Assembly: GCA_026004735.1 (NCBI GenBank)
Contig: BPJS01000001.1
Coordinates: 744,001-808,000 of the forward strand
Direction: 5' to 3'
Length of the DNA: 64,000 nt
Source: Isosphaeraceae bacterium
Lineage (GTDB): Bacteria > Planctomycetota > Planctomycetia > Isosphaerales > Isosphaeraceae
The notes beneath the pieces were generated by a model. That model saw only the letters and a program-made list of their open reading frames with translations, had not been told where the DNA came from and searched no databases. A program made the position numbers and the translations under genes. Positions 7,834 to 16,501 of this stretch are shown in pieces (positions within the stretch are counted from its first letter, which is position 1; the number at the start of each line of letters is the position of its first letter).

Positions 7834-8484
7834 TCAGAGCAGGGTCAGCATCGTCGGCACGGCGCCCTTCCCTCGCATCTCGCACAAGGTCTCCAGGATC
7901 GGGATGGCCAGGAGGAACAGCGAGCCGTCGAGGATGGTTCGCAGGACGAAATAGGGCTTTACAGCAAGTTGCTCGGGGCTGTTCCACAACCTCGGACTCG
8001 GGACCCAACGCGGCACCCGCCGGACGTAACGCCGGTAGCGGACGCCGAACTTGCGGTACAGATACACTTCCTCGCGCGCCACCGTGGCGGAGTAGTATGC
8101 GGCAAAGGCCAATGCGAAGAGGAAGGTGATCAAGACGCTGGCCGTGAGCAGGGCCAGCCCCGTCGTGGCGATGAACGATCCGACATACAGGGGGTTGCGG
8201 ACGACGGAGAAAGGGCCATCCACGATCAGTTCGTCGTTCTTCCTTCCACCGATATAGAGCGACGCGAAGACGCGGATCAGCACGCCCGCGGGCACGAGGA
8301 GGTGGCCTGCCCACTCCATGACCTCGTGCGGCAGGCTATATTCCGGCCAGAATGGAGACGTGACGGCCACGATGGGCATGATCGCGGCGATGAAGACGCG
8401 GGTATGGAGTATGCGGGCCTTGAGCAGGATGCCGTCGGTCACAGCCCGAGAGGGCCTCTCGGCGATCTTCGTGGATGTCTGCAT
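7834..8484 (-). CDS. czcN: Isoprenylcysteine carboxyl methyltransferase-family membrane protein, CzcN-like
   Basis: 216 residues from the ATG at 8484 (MQTSTKIAERPS), chosen because czcB ends just upstream at 8493. Several TM helices are visible. The C-terminal half carries the ICMT/phospholipid-methyltransferase signature: a GPFSVVRNPLYVG segment, then REEVYLYRKFG, RYRRY and VPRW. In Cupriavidus czc operons CzcN is a membrane methyltransferase-like protein of this family, and its position between adaptor and pump genes supports the same assignment. Its biochemical substrate in metal resistance is not established. The gene is 9 bp downstream of czcB and 15 bp upstream of czcA, so it is part of the operon. 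Confidence 0.75.
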   Translation of the reverse strand: MQTSTKIAERPSRAVTDGILLKARILHTRVFIAAIMPIVAVTSPFWPEYSLPHEVMEWAGHLLVPAGVLIRVFASLYIGGRKNDELIVDGPFSVVRNPLYVGSFIATTGLALLTASVLITFLFALAFAAYYSATVAREEVYLYRKFGVRYRRYVRRVPRWVPSPRLWNSPEQLAVKPYFVLRTILDGSLFLLAIPILETLCEMRGKGAVPTMLTLL

Positions 8485-8492
8485 GGCCCCCC

Positions 8493-9591
8493 TCAATGCT
8501 CGTGTTCCGCGCCGGCTTTGCCGATGTCGGCCTTGATCAGGAAGCTGTTCCTCGCGACGTAACGCTGCCCCGGCGACAGGCCGCTCTTGACCTCGGCCCA
8601 CTCCGCATCGGTGCTGCCGATCTCGACGGGCTGTGCTTTGAAAGCCGCGTCGGCCTCCTGCACAAACACGACAGTCTTCCCTTCCATGCGCTGGATGGCC
8701 TCGGCCTTCACCGCCACGGGCACTTCCTTTTCCGAGAGCACGATGTCGGCCCGGATGTTCATGCCCGCGCGCCAGTGGCCATCGGCATTGTCGATGACCG
8801 CCCGCGCCACCACCGTCTGGCTGGTCGCCTCGGCGGCGGGCAGCACCAGCGCGACCGTGGATTCGACGGACAGGGGGTCATCCAGGCAGGTGATCCGCAC
8901 CTTCTGCCCCGCCTTGACGCGCTCGGCGTCCTTGGAGAAGACGGAGAGCTCCGCCCACAGCGTGCCGAGGTCCGCGATCACGAACAGGGGCGTCTCGCCC
9001 GCGATCTCGCCGATGTTGGCGTTGCGGCTCACGACCGTGCCCGAGACGGGCGCCTTGACCGGGTAGACCTGCAGGCTGTCGTTGCTCTCCACGGTGGCGA
9101 GGGTGTCGCCCTCCCGGACGGCCAGCCCGGGCTCGCTGCTGACGCTGCGGATGACGCCCGGGAAGCGGGCCTTGACCTGCGCGGTCGTGTTCTGGTTGAA
9201 CGTCACGCGTCCGCTGACGCGAAGGGTCTCGCGGATCGTGGCGTCGCCGACTTCGGAAATCCCGATGTCGAGCTTCTCGAGCGTCCGGGCGCCGATCTTG
9301 GTCTCGTCGCCGTGGCCTTGCTCCGCGTGCTCGCCATCGCCCTTCTCCCCGCCGTGATCGTGGCCATGGTCGCCGTCGTGCGAGTGTTCGTCGGAGTCGC
9401 CATGCCCGCGGCCCGCGCCTTCGGCGTGGTCGTCCTCATGCTCCTCGTGGCCGTGCTCGTCGGCGTCGCCGCGGCTGTGCTCGGCGTCCGTCTCGGCCGC
9501 TTTCCTCGCGGGAGGACTCGTAGTAGAGGTCCGCGCCGGCGGCGATCGCGAGCGCCGCGACCAGGATGATCAAAACACGCTTACTCACCAT
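8493..9591 (-). CDS. czcB: RND periplasmic adaptor CzcB with His-rich N-terminus, interrupted by one frameshift
   Basis: The N-terminus (VSKRVLIILVAALAIAAGADLYY, membrane anchor) starts at ATG 9591 and overlaps the end of czcC. Around 9500-9545 the frame must shift by one base; an extra base near 9510 restores ARKAAETDAEHSRGDADEHG and the rest. After that comes a His/Asp/Glu-rich segment with repeated HG and GH pairs (to about 9310), then the barrel-sandwich hybrid (ARFPGVIRSVSSEPGLAVREG), beta-barrel and membrane-proximal domains, ending KAGAEHEH. Adaptors of this family link the CzcA pump to the CzcC channel, and His-rich N-termini are metal-binding in CzcB. As given, the protein would be truncated. 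Whether this is a real mutation or a sequence error is open. Confidence 0.8.
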
Positions 9592-10921
9592 CGGTTTCCC
9601 CCGTCGTTGTGAGTTTCGGCAGATGCGCCGCCGTCAGGCGCTCCACGATCGCCCGCGCCGTGTGGTAGTCCTTCAGCGCGGCGATATGCTGTTGCTTCAC
9701 CTCGAACAGCCTGCGCTGCGCGTCCAGCACTTCCAGGTACGGGAAGCGGCCCAGCTCGTAGCCTTCGCGGGCGAGGGCGAACGCCTTCTGCGCGGATGGG
9801 AGTATCTTGTTCTTGAAGGTGCTCGCCTGGAGGTAGGCGTTCTCCAACAGCTGCTCGGCCGTGTTCAAGTCGGCGGCGAGCGAGAGCGAGGCGTTGCGGT
9901 TTTCCTGCTCGGTCCTCGAAACCTCGGTGCGGGCCCGCTCGATGTTGCCCCGGTTCGCGTTGAGCACCGGGATTGGCAAGGACACGCCCACCAGGAGCGC
10001 CTGGTCCTTGGCGCTCGGGATTCTCGTCAGGCCGGCGCTGATCCTGGGATCGGGGATCGCGTTGGCCCTCTCCAGGTCGTACCTTGACCTGGCTTGCTCC
10101 TCGAGGGAGTTCAGCCTCAGCATGTCGGGGCCGGACGTCAGCTTCTCAACCGCCGCCTCTTCATCGGGCTTGGAGAGGGCGAAGAAGGATTCCCCGTCGA
10201 TCGCGAAGTTGTCCTTATCCTCGCCCAGGAGCACCGCCAGGCGCTTGCGGGTGATGTCGCGCCGGCGTTTGGCGGTGTCGAGCGCCACCGACGCCGCCTC
10301 GCGCTCCACGTCGGCGCGGGCCTTCTGGATGAGAGGGGCAGCAGCGGCGTCCACGCGTGTGCTGACGGATTTCAGGACGTCCTCCGCCAAGGCCTTCTGC
10401 TCGCCGGCCAGGCGCACGCTCTGCTCCGCCGCCACCGCTTCGGCGTAGGCGACCGTGACGTCGCGGATCAGATCCAGCGCGGCGGCCTGATGCTCCAGCC
10501 CGGCGATCTCCACGCCCTTGTCGGCGACATCTTGCCGCGCCGAGATCTTGCCGCCGATCTCGACGAGCTGCGAGACGCCGTAGACGTTCTGCGCGGGGCT
10601 GATCACCTTGTAGGCGGCCCCCGCGCGGAAGTTCTCCTTGCTGAAGCTCACCTCGGGGTTCTGCCGGGCGCCGGCCTGCCGCCGTTCGGCCTTGGCGGCG
10701 GCCACGGCGCTCCGGAACGCTTGCAGACGCGGGGACTGGGCCAAAGCCCTGCCGATCGCCTCGTCGAGCGTGAGCTTGTCCGCCGCGACTTTCTTGGATG
10801 CGGATTCTACGGAGGGTCTATTGCCACCTTCTTCGTTTGCCTTGTCCTGCGCCCCGGCCGGTGCCGCGGCGGCCAAGGCGGCGCAGAGCGGAAGGATGAG
10901 ATATATGTCGTATATGGGCAT
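9581..10921 (-). CDS. czcC: TolC/CzcC-type outer-membrane channel of RND efflux
   Basis: 446 residues, usual length for the family. An N-terminal signal (LILPLCAALAAAAPAGA) is followed by the duplicated outer-membrane efflux domain: LTLDEAIGRALAQSPRL near residue 50, long alpha-helical hairpins, and a second repeat with the typical GRFPYLEVLDAQRRLFE near the end. Proteins of this family form the trimeric outer-membrane duct for CzcBA. It is the first RND gene of the operon, about 100 bp downstream of the czcI-like gene, and its stop overlaps the czcB start (9581-9591). No lipobox is evident. There is no clear Shine-Dalgarno at the ATG 10921, so the true start could lie slightly downstream. 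Confidence 0.9.
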   Translation of the reverse strand: MPIYDIYLILPLCAALAAAAPAGAQDKANEEGGNRPSVESASKKVAADKLTLDEAIGRALAQSPRLQAFRSAVAAAKAERRQAGARQNPEVSFSKENFRAGAAYKVISPAQNVYGVSQLVEIGGKISARQDVADKGVEIAGLEHQAAALDLIRDVTVAYAEAVAAEQSVRLAGEQKALAEDVLKSVSTRVDAAAAPLIQKARADVEREAASVALDTAKRRRDITRKRLAVLLGEDKDNFAIDGESFFALSKPDEEAAVEKLTSGPDMLRLNSLEEQARSRYDLERANAIPDPRISAGLTRIPSAKDQALLVGVSLPIPVLNANRGNIERARTEVSRTEQENRNASLSLAADLNTAEQLLENAYLQASTFKNKILPSAQKAFALAREGYELGRFPYLEVLDAQRRLFEVKQQHIAALKDYHTARAIVERLTAAHLPKLTTTGETDGE

Positions 10922-11018
10922 TCGGGTTCACTCGCTTCATTCCCTAAGAAATCGGACGGGACACGCGGCGCAGGATCGCCAGATAGGCGACCGTTCGGGC
11001 GTGGCCCGGGTGGCAGAA

Positions 11019-11339
11019 CTATGCGAGTGAGGGGGGTTCGAGCGGGGGCCCGATTACGACGGAGCTGGGGTTGGTATCCGTCGCGACGGCGCTCCGGCAG
11101 GCCACGGAAGCGCCGAGTGACTGGGCGGCGGGATCGCCCTGATGCACCGCAGGGCTGCAGCAGCAGTCGTGGGCCGCCTGGGCGAGCTTGCCGCCCTGCT
11201 GTTTGTCGGCCCCCGAGTCATGCTTCGATTGCCGGGACATGTGGCAGGCTTCGTCGCCGCAGCCGAACCCCGCCGCATGCGCCACGGGCGTGAGCAGCAT
11301 GGAAAGGGCGATGAGGGCGCACACGGCGAATTTTTTCAT
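11019..11339 (-). CDS. CzcI-like small secreted protein heading the czc operon
   Basis: 106 residues from MKKFAVCAL (an ATG six bases upstream is possible). A clean signal peptide (LIALSMLLTPVAHA) precedes a His/Cys-rich mature chain: CGDEACHMS, KHDSGADKQ and AHDCCCSPAVH. The tail is PPLEPPSLA. Position at the head of czcC-czcB-czcN-czcA and layout match CzcI. It is related in plan to 4071-4427 and 50869-51246. The promoter upstream is AT-rich, in contrast to the GC-rich coding region. A sensing or modulating role in the periplasm is inferred from CzcI. Confidence 0.65.
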   Translation of the reverse strand: MKKFAVCALIALSMLLTPVAHAAGFGCGDEACHMSRQSKHDSGADKQQGGKLAQAAHDCCCSPAVHQGDPAAQSLGASVACRSAVATDTNPSSVVIGPPLEPPSLA

Positions 11340-11346
11340 GTGCAAT

Positions 11347-11374
11347 ATAATATCACATTAAATTACAATATCAA
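11347..11374 (-). promoter_or_regulatory. Probable promoter of the leftward czc operon
   Basis: On the minus strand TTGATA (11374-11369) and TATTAT (11352-11347) are 16 bp apart, in an AT-rich island of about 60 bp just upstream of the czcI-like gene. The palindrome ATCAATTTGAT at 11370-11380 overlaps the -35 and could be a regulator site. Confidence 0.4.
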
Positions 11375-11399
11375 TTTGATTTTAGTAACGGCTCATCTT

Positions 11400-11796
11400 G
11401 GTGAAGTCGTTCCCAATATGGATCGCCATGGGGTCCTGCAGTCGGCTGCCGCCTCGGCCGGTCCGCTCCGGGAGCCGTATGCCGTCAGATGACCGCGCAC
11501 GCTTCCGCCACCAGAACCCCGATTGTGGCCTCCGGACCCGGGGCACCGGCAACCTCTCGACCTGTAGCCTCTTGGGGAGTCGCATCCGATCTCGACGCGG
11601 CGAGCGAACGAATGTTCAGGTCAACTCAACGAACAGACTACGGTCGGTGTTACGAATCGAGTTTTGGTATTACTAAGCGAATTTTTCGTAGAGCCAAAAA
11701 TTTTGTTTGGATTTCCGGCGGCACCCGTTAGAATCCGCATCGACCCACCATCGCGGCATCTGGGGTTCAACGGGGCCAAGCCCTAAAGGAATGGCC
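11400..11796. other. Intergenic stretch without a supported gene
   Basis: About 400 bp between the divergent czc promoter and the DUF1559 gene. Short frames on both strands have no recognisable product. The final 100 bp include an AT-rich patch (around 11670-11710) that could hold the DUF1559 promoter. Confidence 0.4.
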
Positions 11797-12818
11797 ATGC
11801 GGCGTCCGTCTGCACGCGGGTTCACGCTGATCGAGCTGCTCGTCGTCATCGCGATCATCGGCGTCCTCATCGCATTGCTCCTGCCCGCGGTCCAGTCCGC
11901 GAGAGAAGCCGCCCGGCGGATGCAATGCACCAACAACCTCAAGCAGATCGGCCTCGGGCTTCACAACTACGAGGGCACCCACGGGGCCCTTCCACCCCAG
12001 CACGTCCTGAGCGGGTCCGGCACGACCGTCACATGGTGGGGGAGTTGGGGCCCCGGCCCCCGCGTTCTGCCCTTCATGGAGCAGGGGCCCGTCTTCAATT
12101 CCATCAACTTCACGCTCCCCTACACGAGCCCCGTGAACACCACCGTCGCCGGGCTGACGGTGAACGTCCTGCTCTGTCCCAGCGAGCCGAATCAGCAGGT
12201 CGCAACGCACGGCTTCGGCCTGGCGGGCGTGTCGAGCTACGGCTTCTGCATGGGCGACTGGTACGTCCTGGGGCAGCTTCGGGAGCCAGGCCAACCGTAG
12301 TGCCTTCACCACGAACATGAGCCGGAGGTGGGCCGAGTTCCGGGACGGCCAGTCGAACACCGTGCTCGCCTCGGAGGCGAAGACCTACCAGCCGTATCTC
12401 CGCGATTGCGGCGGCCTCTCCCAAATCAACAGCCCGAACAGCGTCCCCGGCCCGGATGCCGATCCCTACACGGTCGCCCCGGAGTATCGGAGCGGCCCCT
12501 GCTCGCTCGCGACGAGCGGCCACTCCGAATGGATCGACGGCCACGTCCATCAGACCGGGTTCACCACCGCCTGGACCCCGAACAAGAAGACTCTCGGCGG
12601 GCCGAACCGGGTCGATACGGACCTCTCCGGCGTCCGCGAGATGAACGGGGGCCCGACCTACGCCGCCATCACCGCCCGGAGCTACCACCCCGAGGGGGTG
12701 AACGTCCTCCTGGGCGACGGCAAGCGTGAAGTTCGTCAAGGACTCCATCAACGGGATGACGTGGCGTGCCCTCGGGACCATCGCCGGCGGCGAGGTCATC
12801 AGCAGCGACGCCTTCTGA
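11797..12818 (+). pseudogene. DUF1559 pseudopilin-like secreted protein, interrupted by two +1 frameshifts
   Basis: The start [19 protein letters not shown] follows AAAGGA at good spacing. The prepilin-type N-terminal methylation motif (GFTLIE) and hydrophobic helix lead into [20 protein letters not shown] and [20 protein letters not shown], the hallmark of DUF1559, a family greatly expanded in planctomycetes. Two single-base insertions break it. An extra C near 12267 shifts GDWYVWGSFG out of frame. An extra A near 12722 disrupts the typical C-terminal H-x-G-G-x-N-V-L-x-x-D-G region. If both are removed the protein ends NGMTWRALGTIAGGEVISSD at 12818, a normal DUF1559 end. The function of the family is not established. 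This is the best taxonomic marker in the window. Confidence 0.85.
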
Positions 12819-12926
12819 CCGGCATCGAGAACCACCCCCTACCGGGCGAATCGCCCTATCGCCGCCCCGATAGGGACAGATCCGCCTACGCCCAGAGTCG
12901 GCCACCACGAGAGGAGCACGCGGACC

Positions 12927-14147
12927 ATGCCGTCCACGAGGATTGCGGTTTCTTCCGTCCTGGGTTTTTCGGTCGCGGGGCTCATGCTGGTCGCGATGGG
13001 CAGCGGCCCCGGCCCCCGCCCAGGCGACCCGCTCCCCGGCCTGAATCAAGGAGAATTGGCGCGGTTCAACGCGGGGAGGGCTGCGTTCGAGGAGGAGGAG
13101 TTCGCGGCCGACGGGCTCGGCCCGGTCTTCACCGAGAACGCCTGTGCCAAGTGCCACAGCACCCCGGCCGTCGGCGGCGGGAGCACCATCGTCGAGATGC
13201 GAATCGGCCGCCGGGTAGCCGGAGTCTTCGACCCGCTCGTTGAGTTCGGCGGCCCCATCATCCAGAACCAAGGCATCGGGCAGGGGACCGGCTACAACGG
13301 CCCCTACGACTTCGCGGGAGAGGTCATCCCGCCCCAGGCCACCGTCCGGGCCGGGCGGAGGTCCACGCCGCTCTTCGGCCTGGGGCTGGTCGAGGCCGTC
13401 CCCGATGAGACGTTCTGGCGAATGGCCGAGCTACAGCGTCTCCTCTCCCCCGAGACCGCAGGCAGGCCGCACGTCGTCAGGGACCTCGCCACCGGGGAGC
13501 CGGCCGTCGGCCGCTTCGGCTGGAAGGCCCAACTTTCGACCCTCTTCGACTTCGCGGGCGACGCCTACGCGAACGAGATGGGGATAACCACCCCGCTCGT
13601 GCCGCACGAGAACGCCCCCCAGGGCAGCACGGAAGCCTTGCTCAAGAACCCGTTGCCGTACCTGCTCCCGGACGGGACCGAGGTCCCCAACGAGCCGGAC
13701 AACGAGGACCTCGTGCTCTTCTCGGACTTCATGAGGTTCCTCGCCCCGCCGCCCCGCGGGGGCGAGACGCGGCAGGTCCGCTCCGGGGCGGTCGTCTTTG
13801 CGAGCATCGGCTGTGCCTCGTGCCACCTCCCGGCCCTCCGCACGGGACCGAGCCCCGTGCGGGCCTTGAGCCACATCACGTTCCATCCGTTCTCCGACTT
13901 CTTGCTCCACGACATGGGGAGCTTGGGCGACGGCATCGAGCAGGGGGACGCCACGGGCCGCGAGATGCGGACGGCCCCACTCTGGGGGGTGAGTGTCCAG
14001 ACGAGCTACCTCCACGACGGCCGGGCGGCGACGCTCGAAGAGGCCATCCTCGCCCATGACGGCCAAGCAAGAGCGTCGCGTATCCGGTTCTCCCGCTTGA
14101 ATGCTGCACGCAAGCGGGCCCTCATCGCGTTCCTGAACTCGCTCTGA
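12927..14147 (+). CDS. Secreted di-haem oxidoreductase (DUF1111/DHOR-type c-type cytochrome)
   Basis: 406 residues with an N-terminal signal (LGFSVAGLMLVAMGS). There are two c-type haem sites, CAKCH at 73-77 and CASCH at about 296-300. The surrounding sequence fits the thiol-oxidoreductase/DUF1111 family, distant relatives of MauG and cytochrome c peroxidases: LARFNAGRAAFEEEEF, GLGPVFTENAC, RRSTPLFGLGLVE, GRFGWKAQ, and the C-terminal TAPLWGV then YLHDGRAATLEEAILAHDG. The protein should act in the periplasm in electron transfer or oxidation, substrate unknown. It lies about 110 bp downstream of the DUF1559 gene on the same strand, a pairing I associate with planctomycetes. Confidence 0.88.
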   Translation: MPSTRIAVSSVLGFSVAGLMLVAMGSGPGPRPGDPLPGLNQGELARFNAGRAAFEEEEFAADGLGPVFTENACAKCHSTPAVGGGSTIVEMRIGRRVAGVFDPLVEFGGPIIQNQGIGQGTGYNGPYDFAGEVIPPQATVRAGRRSTPLFGLGLVEAVPDETFWRMAELQRLLSPETAGRPHVVRDLATGEPAVGRFGWKAQLSTLFDFAGDAYANEMGITTPLVPHENAPQGSTEALLKNPLPYLLPDGTEVPNEPDNEDLVLFSDFMRFLAPPPRGGETRQVRSGAVVFASIGCASCHLPALRTGPSPVRALSHITFHPFSDFLLHDMGSLGDGIEQGDATGREMRTAPLWGVSVQTSYLHDGRAATLEEAILAHDGQARASRIRFSRLNAARKRALIAFLNSL

Positions 14148-14173
14148 ACCGCGGGCCTGCAGGAACGGGCTAC

Positions 14174-14195
14174 CCCTCCTTCCGGTCTCGGAGGG
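14174..14195 (+). terminator. GC-rich hairpin after the di-haem oxidoreductase gene
   Basis: CCCTCC (14174-14179) pairs with GGAGGG (14190-14195) across a 10-nt loop, 27 bp past the stop. No run of T follows, so it may be a weak or factor-assisted terminator. Confidence 0.3.
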
Positions 14196-14358
14196 AGGGT
14201 CGGAACATGCATTGAAGAACCACCGCCGTCCGTCCGATGAAGAGGATGGATCGAGCTATCTTCTCGGCCGAACGCTGCGTCGTTCGCGCTTGACCTGAAC
14301 GGGCAGAACCCTATCATTCAAGGATGGGGTCGGTCCGTTTCCTCGGGGCATTTTCCCG

Positions 14359-14724
14359 GTGCGAAGTCCCGTCGTCACGCTCCTGACCGGTCTCATCCTC
14401 GCCTGCCCCTTCCTCTGCGGGGCGGACGAGATCGGTCACAGCGCGCGGCATGGACACGCCGCAGGAGAGAGCGGGAAAGGCACCGCCCCGGACCATTGCC
14501 CCGAGAGCAGCGACAATTGCGTCTGCCGCGGGGCCGTCCAGTCGAGCGACGTGCGGGCGACCGATCCCGACGTCGATATGGCCGCACCGCTCTTCCTCCC
14601 CGCCCCTCCTCTCTTCGCCGGCCTCCTCCACCATCATCTCACCTGGGAAGGCTCCCCCACCGGGCTTGCCGGCTGGGGCGATTCCCTGACCATCCGCGCC
14701 TTCCTCCAGAATTTCCGCTGCTGA
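14359..14724 (+). CDS. Small secreted His-rich protein heading the second RND operon
   Basis: 121 residues from a GTG at 14359 (no in-frame ATG upstream). A signal peptide (VVTLLTGLILACPFLCGA) precedes HSARHGHAAGESG, a short Cys segment (HCPESSDNCVC) and a C-terminal HHHL. The protein is not clearly homologous to the CzcI-like genes of this window, but it has the same size, export signal and His/Cys content, and the same place directly upstream of RND genes. A periplasmic metal-binding accessory role is inferred. The start codon is uncertain because no good Shine-Dalgarno is visible. Confidence 0.5.
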   Translation: MRSPVVTLLTGLILACPFLCGADEIGHSARHGHAAGESGKGTAPDHCPESSDNCVCRGAVQSSDVRATDPDVDMAAPLFLPAPPLFAGLLHHHLTWEGSPTGLAGWGDSLTIRAFLQNFRC

Positions 14725-14886
14725 TCCCTCCCCTCCCGCCTGGACCGCCTGGGCGCCTTTGCGCGCCCTGAGCCCCGGTCCGACGCCCGATTCCGGGCCC
14801 CACCCCTGCTAAGCGCCGACACCGCCCGGGATTCGTCCCCGGCGTGGGGCCGCACATCCATTCACAAGCACGAGAGGGGTATACCC

Positions 14887-16476
14887 ATGAAGCGATTCAT
14901 CGCCATCGGCGTGGCCGTCGTGGCGGCGGCTCTCATCATCGGCACGGCCGTGGCCGTGACCCGGCCCGACTGGCTGCCCGCCGGAGTCCGTGCCCGGCTC
15001 CCGCTCGCGGCGAAGGCCGCCGAAGCGCCCGCCGAGGACGCGGGGCTCTACTGCAAGGAGCACGGCGTCCCGGAGAAGTTCTGCACGCTCTGCCACGAGG
15101 AACTCGTCAAGACGCTCCAGATGTGCGCGGAGCACGGCAACATCCCCGAGGACATCTGCACCCAGTGCCACCCCGAAGTGGAGAAGAAGTACAACATCGA
15201 GATGTGCCCGAAGGGGCATGGCCTGCCCAAGGAATTCTGCTTCAAGTGCGGCAAGGCGACCTCCGCATCGGCGGCCCTGCCCGACGACGGGTGGTGCGCC
15301 ACGCACAACAAGCCCGAGGCCCTCTGCGCGGAGTGCAAGCTCGACCCGAAGTCGCACGACGCCGCACCGGGCGGCGCGATGGTCTGCCGCCAGCCGCTGC
15401 CGACCGTGAGGCTCGCCTCCGCCAAGCTCGCCGACCAGGTCGGCATCCAGACGGCAGAGGTGGCCGAGGAGGAGCACGCCCACAAGCTCACGGCGAACGC
15501 TGAGACCGCCTACGACGCCAACCGCTACGCCGACATCACCCCGCGCGTCACGGGCTTCCTCCGCGAGGTCCGGGCCGACCTCGGCAAGGCCGTCAAGCAG
15601 GGGGAGGTGCTCGCCGTCGTCGATTCGGCCGAGGTCAGCGCCGCCAAGGCCCAATACATTACCGCCCAGGCCGCGGTGGGCCTTGCCCAGGTGACCTACG
15701 ACCGGACCAAGTCGCTCACCCGGTCGGGGTCCGTCGCCGCGAAGGCCGAACTCGAGGCCCTCACCGCGCTCAACCAGGCGAAGGCCTCCGCGCTCGACGC
15801 CGAGCAGAGGCTCAGGAACTTCGGCTTCGACGAGGCCCAGCTCGCCCGCATCGTAAAGGACAACGACACGAGGTCGCTCCTGAGCGTGGTCGCCCCGATC
15901 GACGGAATCGTCGTCGTGCGCCACGCCGTCAAGGGCGAGCCGGTCCAGGCGACGACGCAGATCTTCGCCGTCGCCGACACCTCGACGATGTGGCTCTGGA
16001 TCGACATCTACGAGTCCGATATCGCCGCAGTGAAGGCCGGTCAGAAGGTCGCCTTCACCGTCTCCGGCTCGGGCGACGATGCGACCCCCTTTTCGGGCAC
16101 CGTCAATTGGGTGGGCACGGAGGTCAACCAGCAGACCAGGACCACGCGCGTCCGCGCCGAGCTCGCCAACCCGGAGGGACGGCTTCGAGCCAACCAGTTC
16201 GGCCAGGCCGAGATCCAGGTCGGCGACGCGCATAAGGCCGTGATCGTCCCGAAGGCCGCCGTCCAGCGGAAAGACAACGTCGACGTGGTCTTCCTTCCCC
16301 AGGAGGAGGGGGGCGTCTACCGCCCGCAGCGGGTCATGACGAAGCCCACTGACAAGGGCGACGTCCTGGAAGTGGCCTGGGGGCTCAAGCCCGGCCAGCG
16401 CGTCGTCACCAAGGGCGCGTTCCTGCTCAAGACCGAGATCATGAAGGGCGCCATCGGCGCCGGGTGTTGCGAGTAA
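14887..16476 (+). CDS. RND periplasmic adaptor with four N-terminal Cys/His repeats
   Basis: 529 residues. A membrane anchor (IAIGVAVVAAALIIGTAVAV) is followed by four tandem repeats of C-x2/3-H...P-x3-C-x2-C type at about 55-70, 79-95, 106-122 and 136-150 (for example YCKEHGVPEKFCTLC). The CzcB/HlyD core then begins near 180: RLASAKLADQVGIQT, a barrel-sandwich half (ITPRVTGFLREVRADLGKAV), a helical hairpin, and QIFAVADTSTMWLWIDIYE. The C-terminus ends GAGCCE. AGAGGGG precedes the ATG. It should join the CzcA pump (25 bp downstream) to the CzcC channel. The repeats probably bind metal and deliver it or sense it; this is inference from the ligands. Confidence 0.9.
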   Translation: MKRFIAIGVAVVAAALIIGTAVAVTRPDWLPAGVRARLPLAAKAAEAPAEDAGLYCKEHGVPEKFCTLCHEELVKTLQMCAEHGNIPEDICTQCHPEVEKKYNIEMCPKGHGLPKEFCFKCGKATSASAALPDDGWCATHNKPEALCAECKLDPKSHDAAPGGAMVCRQPLPTVRLASAKLADQVGIQTAEVAEEEHAHKLTANAETAYDANRYADITPRVTGFLREVRADLGKAVKQGEVLAVVDSAEVSAAKAQYITAQAAVGLAQVTYDRTKSLTRSGSVAAKAELEALTALNQAKASALDAEQRLRNFGFDEAQLARIVKDNDTRSLLSVVAPIDGIVVVRHAVKGEPVQATTQIFAVADTSTMWLWIDIYESDIAAVKAGQKVAFTVSGSGDDATPFSGTVNWVGTEVNQQTRTTRVRAELANPEGRLRANQFGQAEIQVGDAHKAVIVPKAAVQRKDNVDVVFLPQEEGGVYRPQRVMTKPTDKGDVLEVAWGLKPGQRVVTKGAFLLKTEIMKGAIGAGCCE

Positions 16477-16501
16477 CCTCGACGCCCAAGGAGGCCGCGT
16501 A

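Noticed and set aside
6440..8314. Long open frame of 624 residues overlapping czcA on the minus strand.
   Set aside because: It is an Arg/Gly/Pro-rich shadow of czcA in a GC-rich sequence, with no domain.
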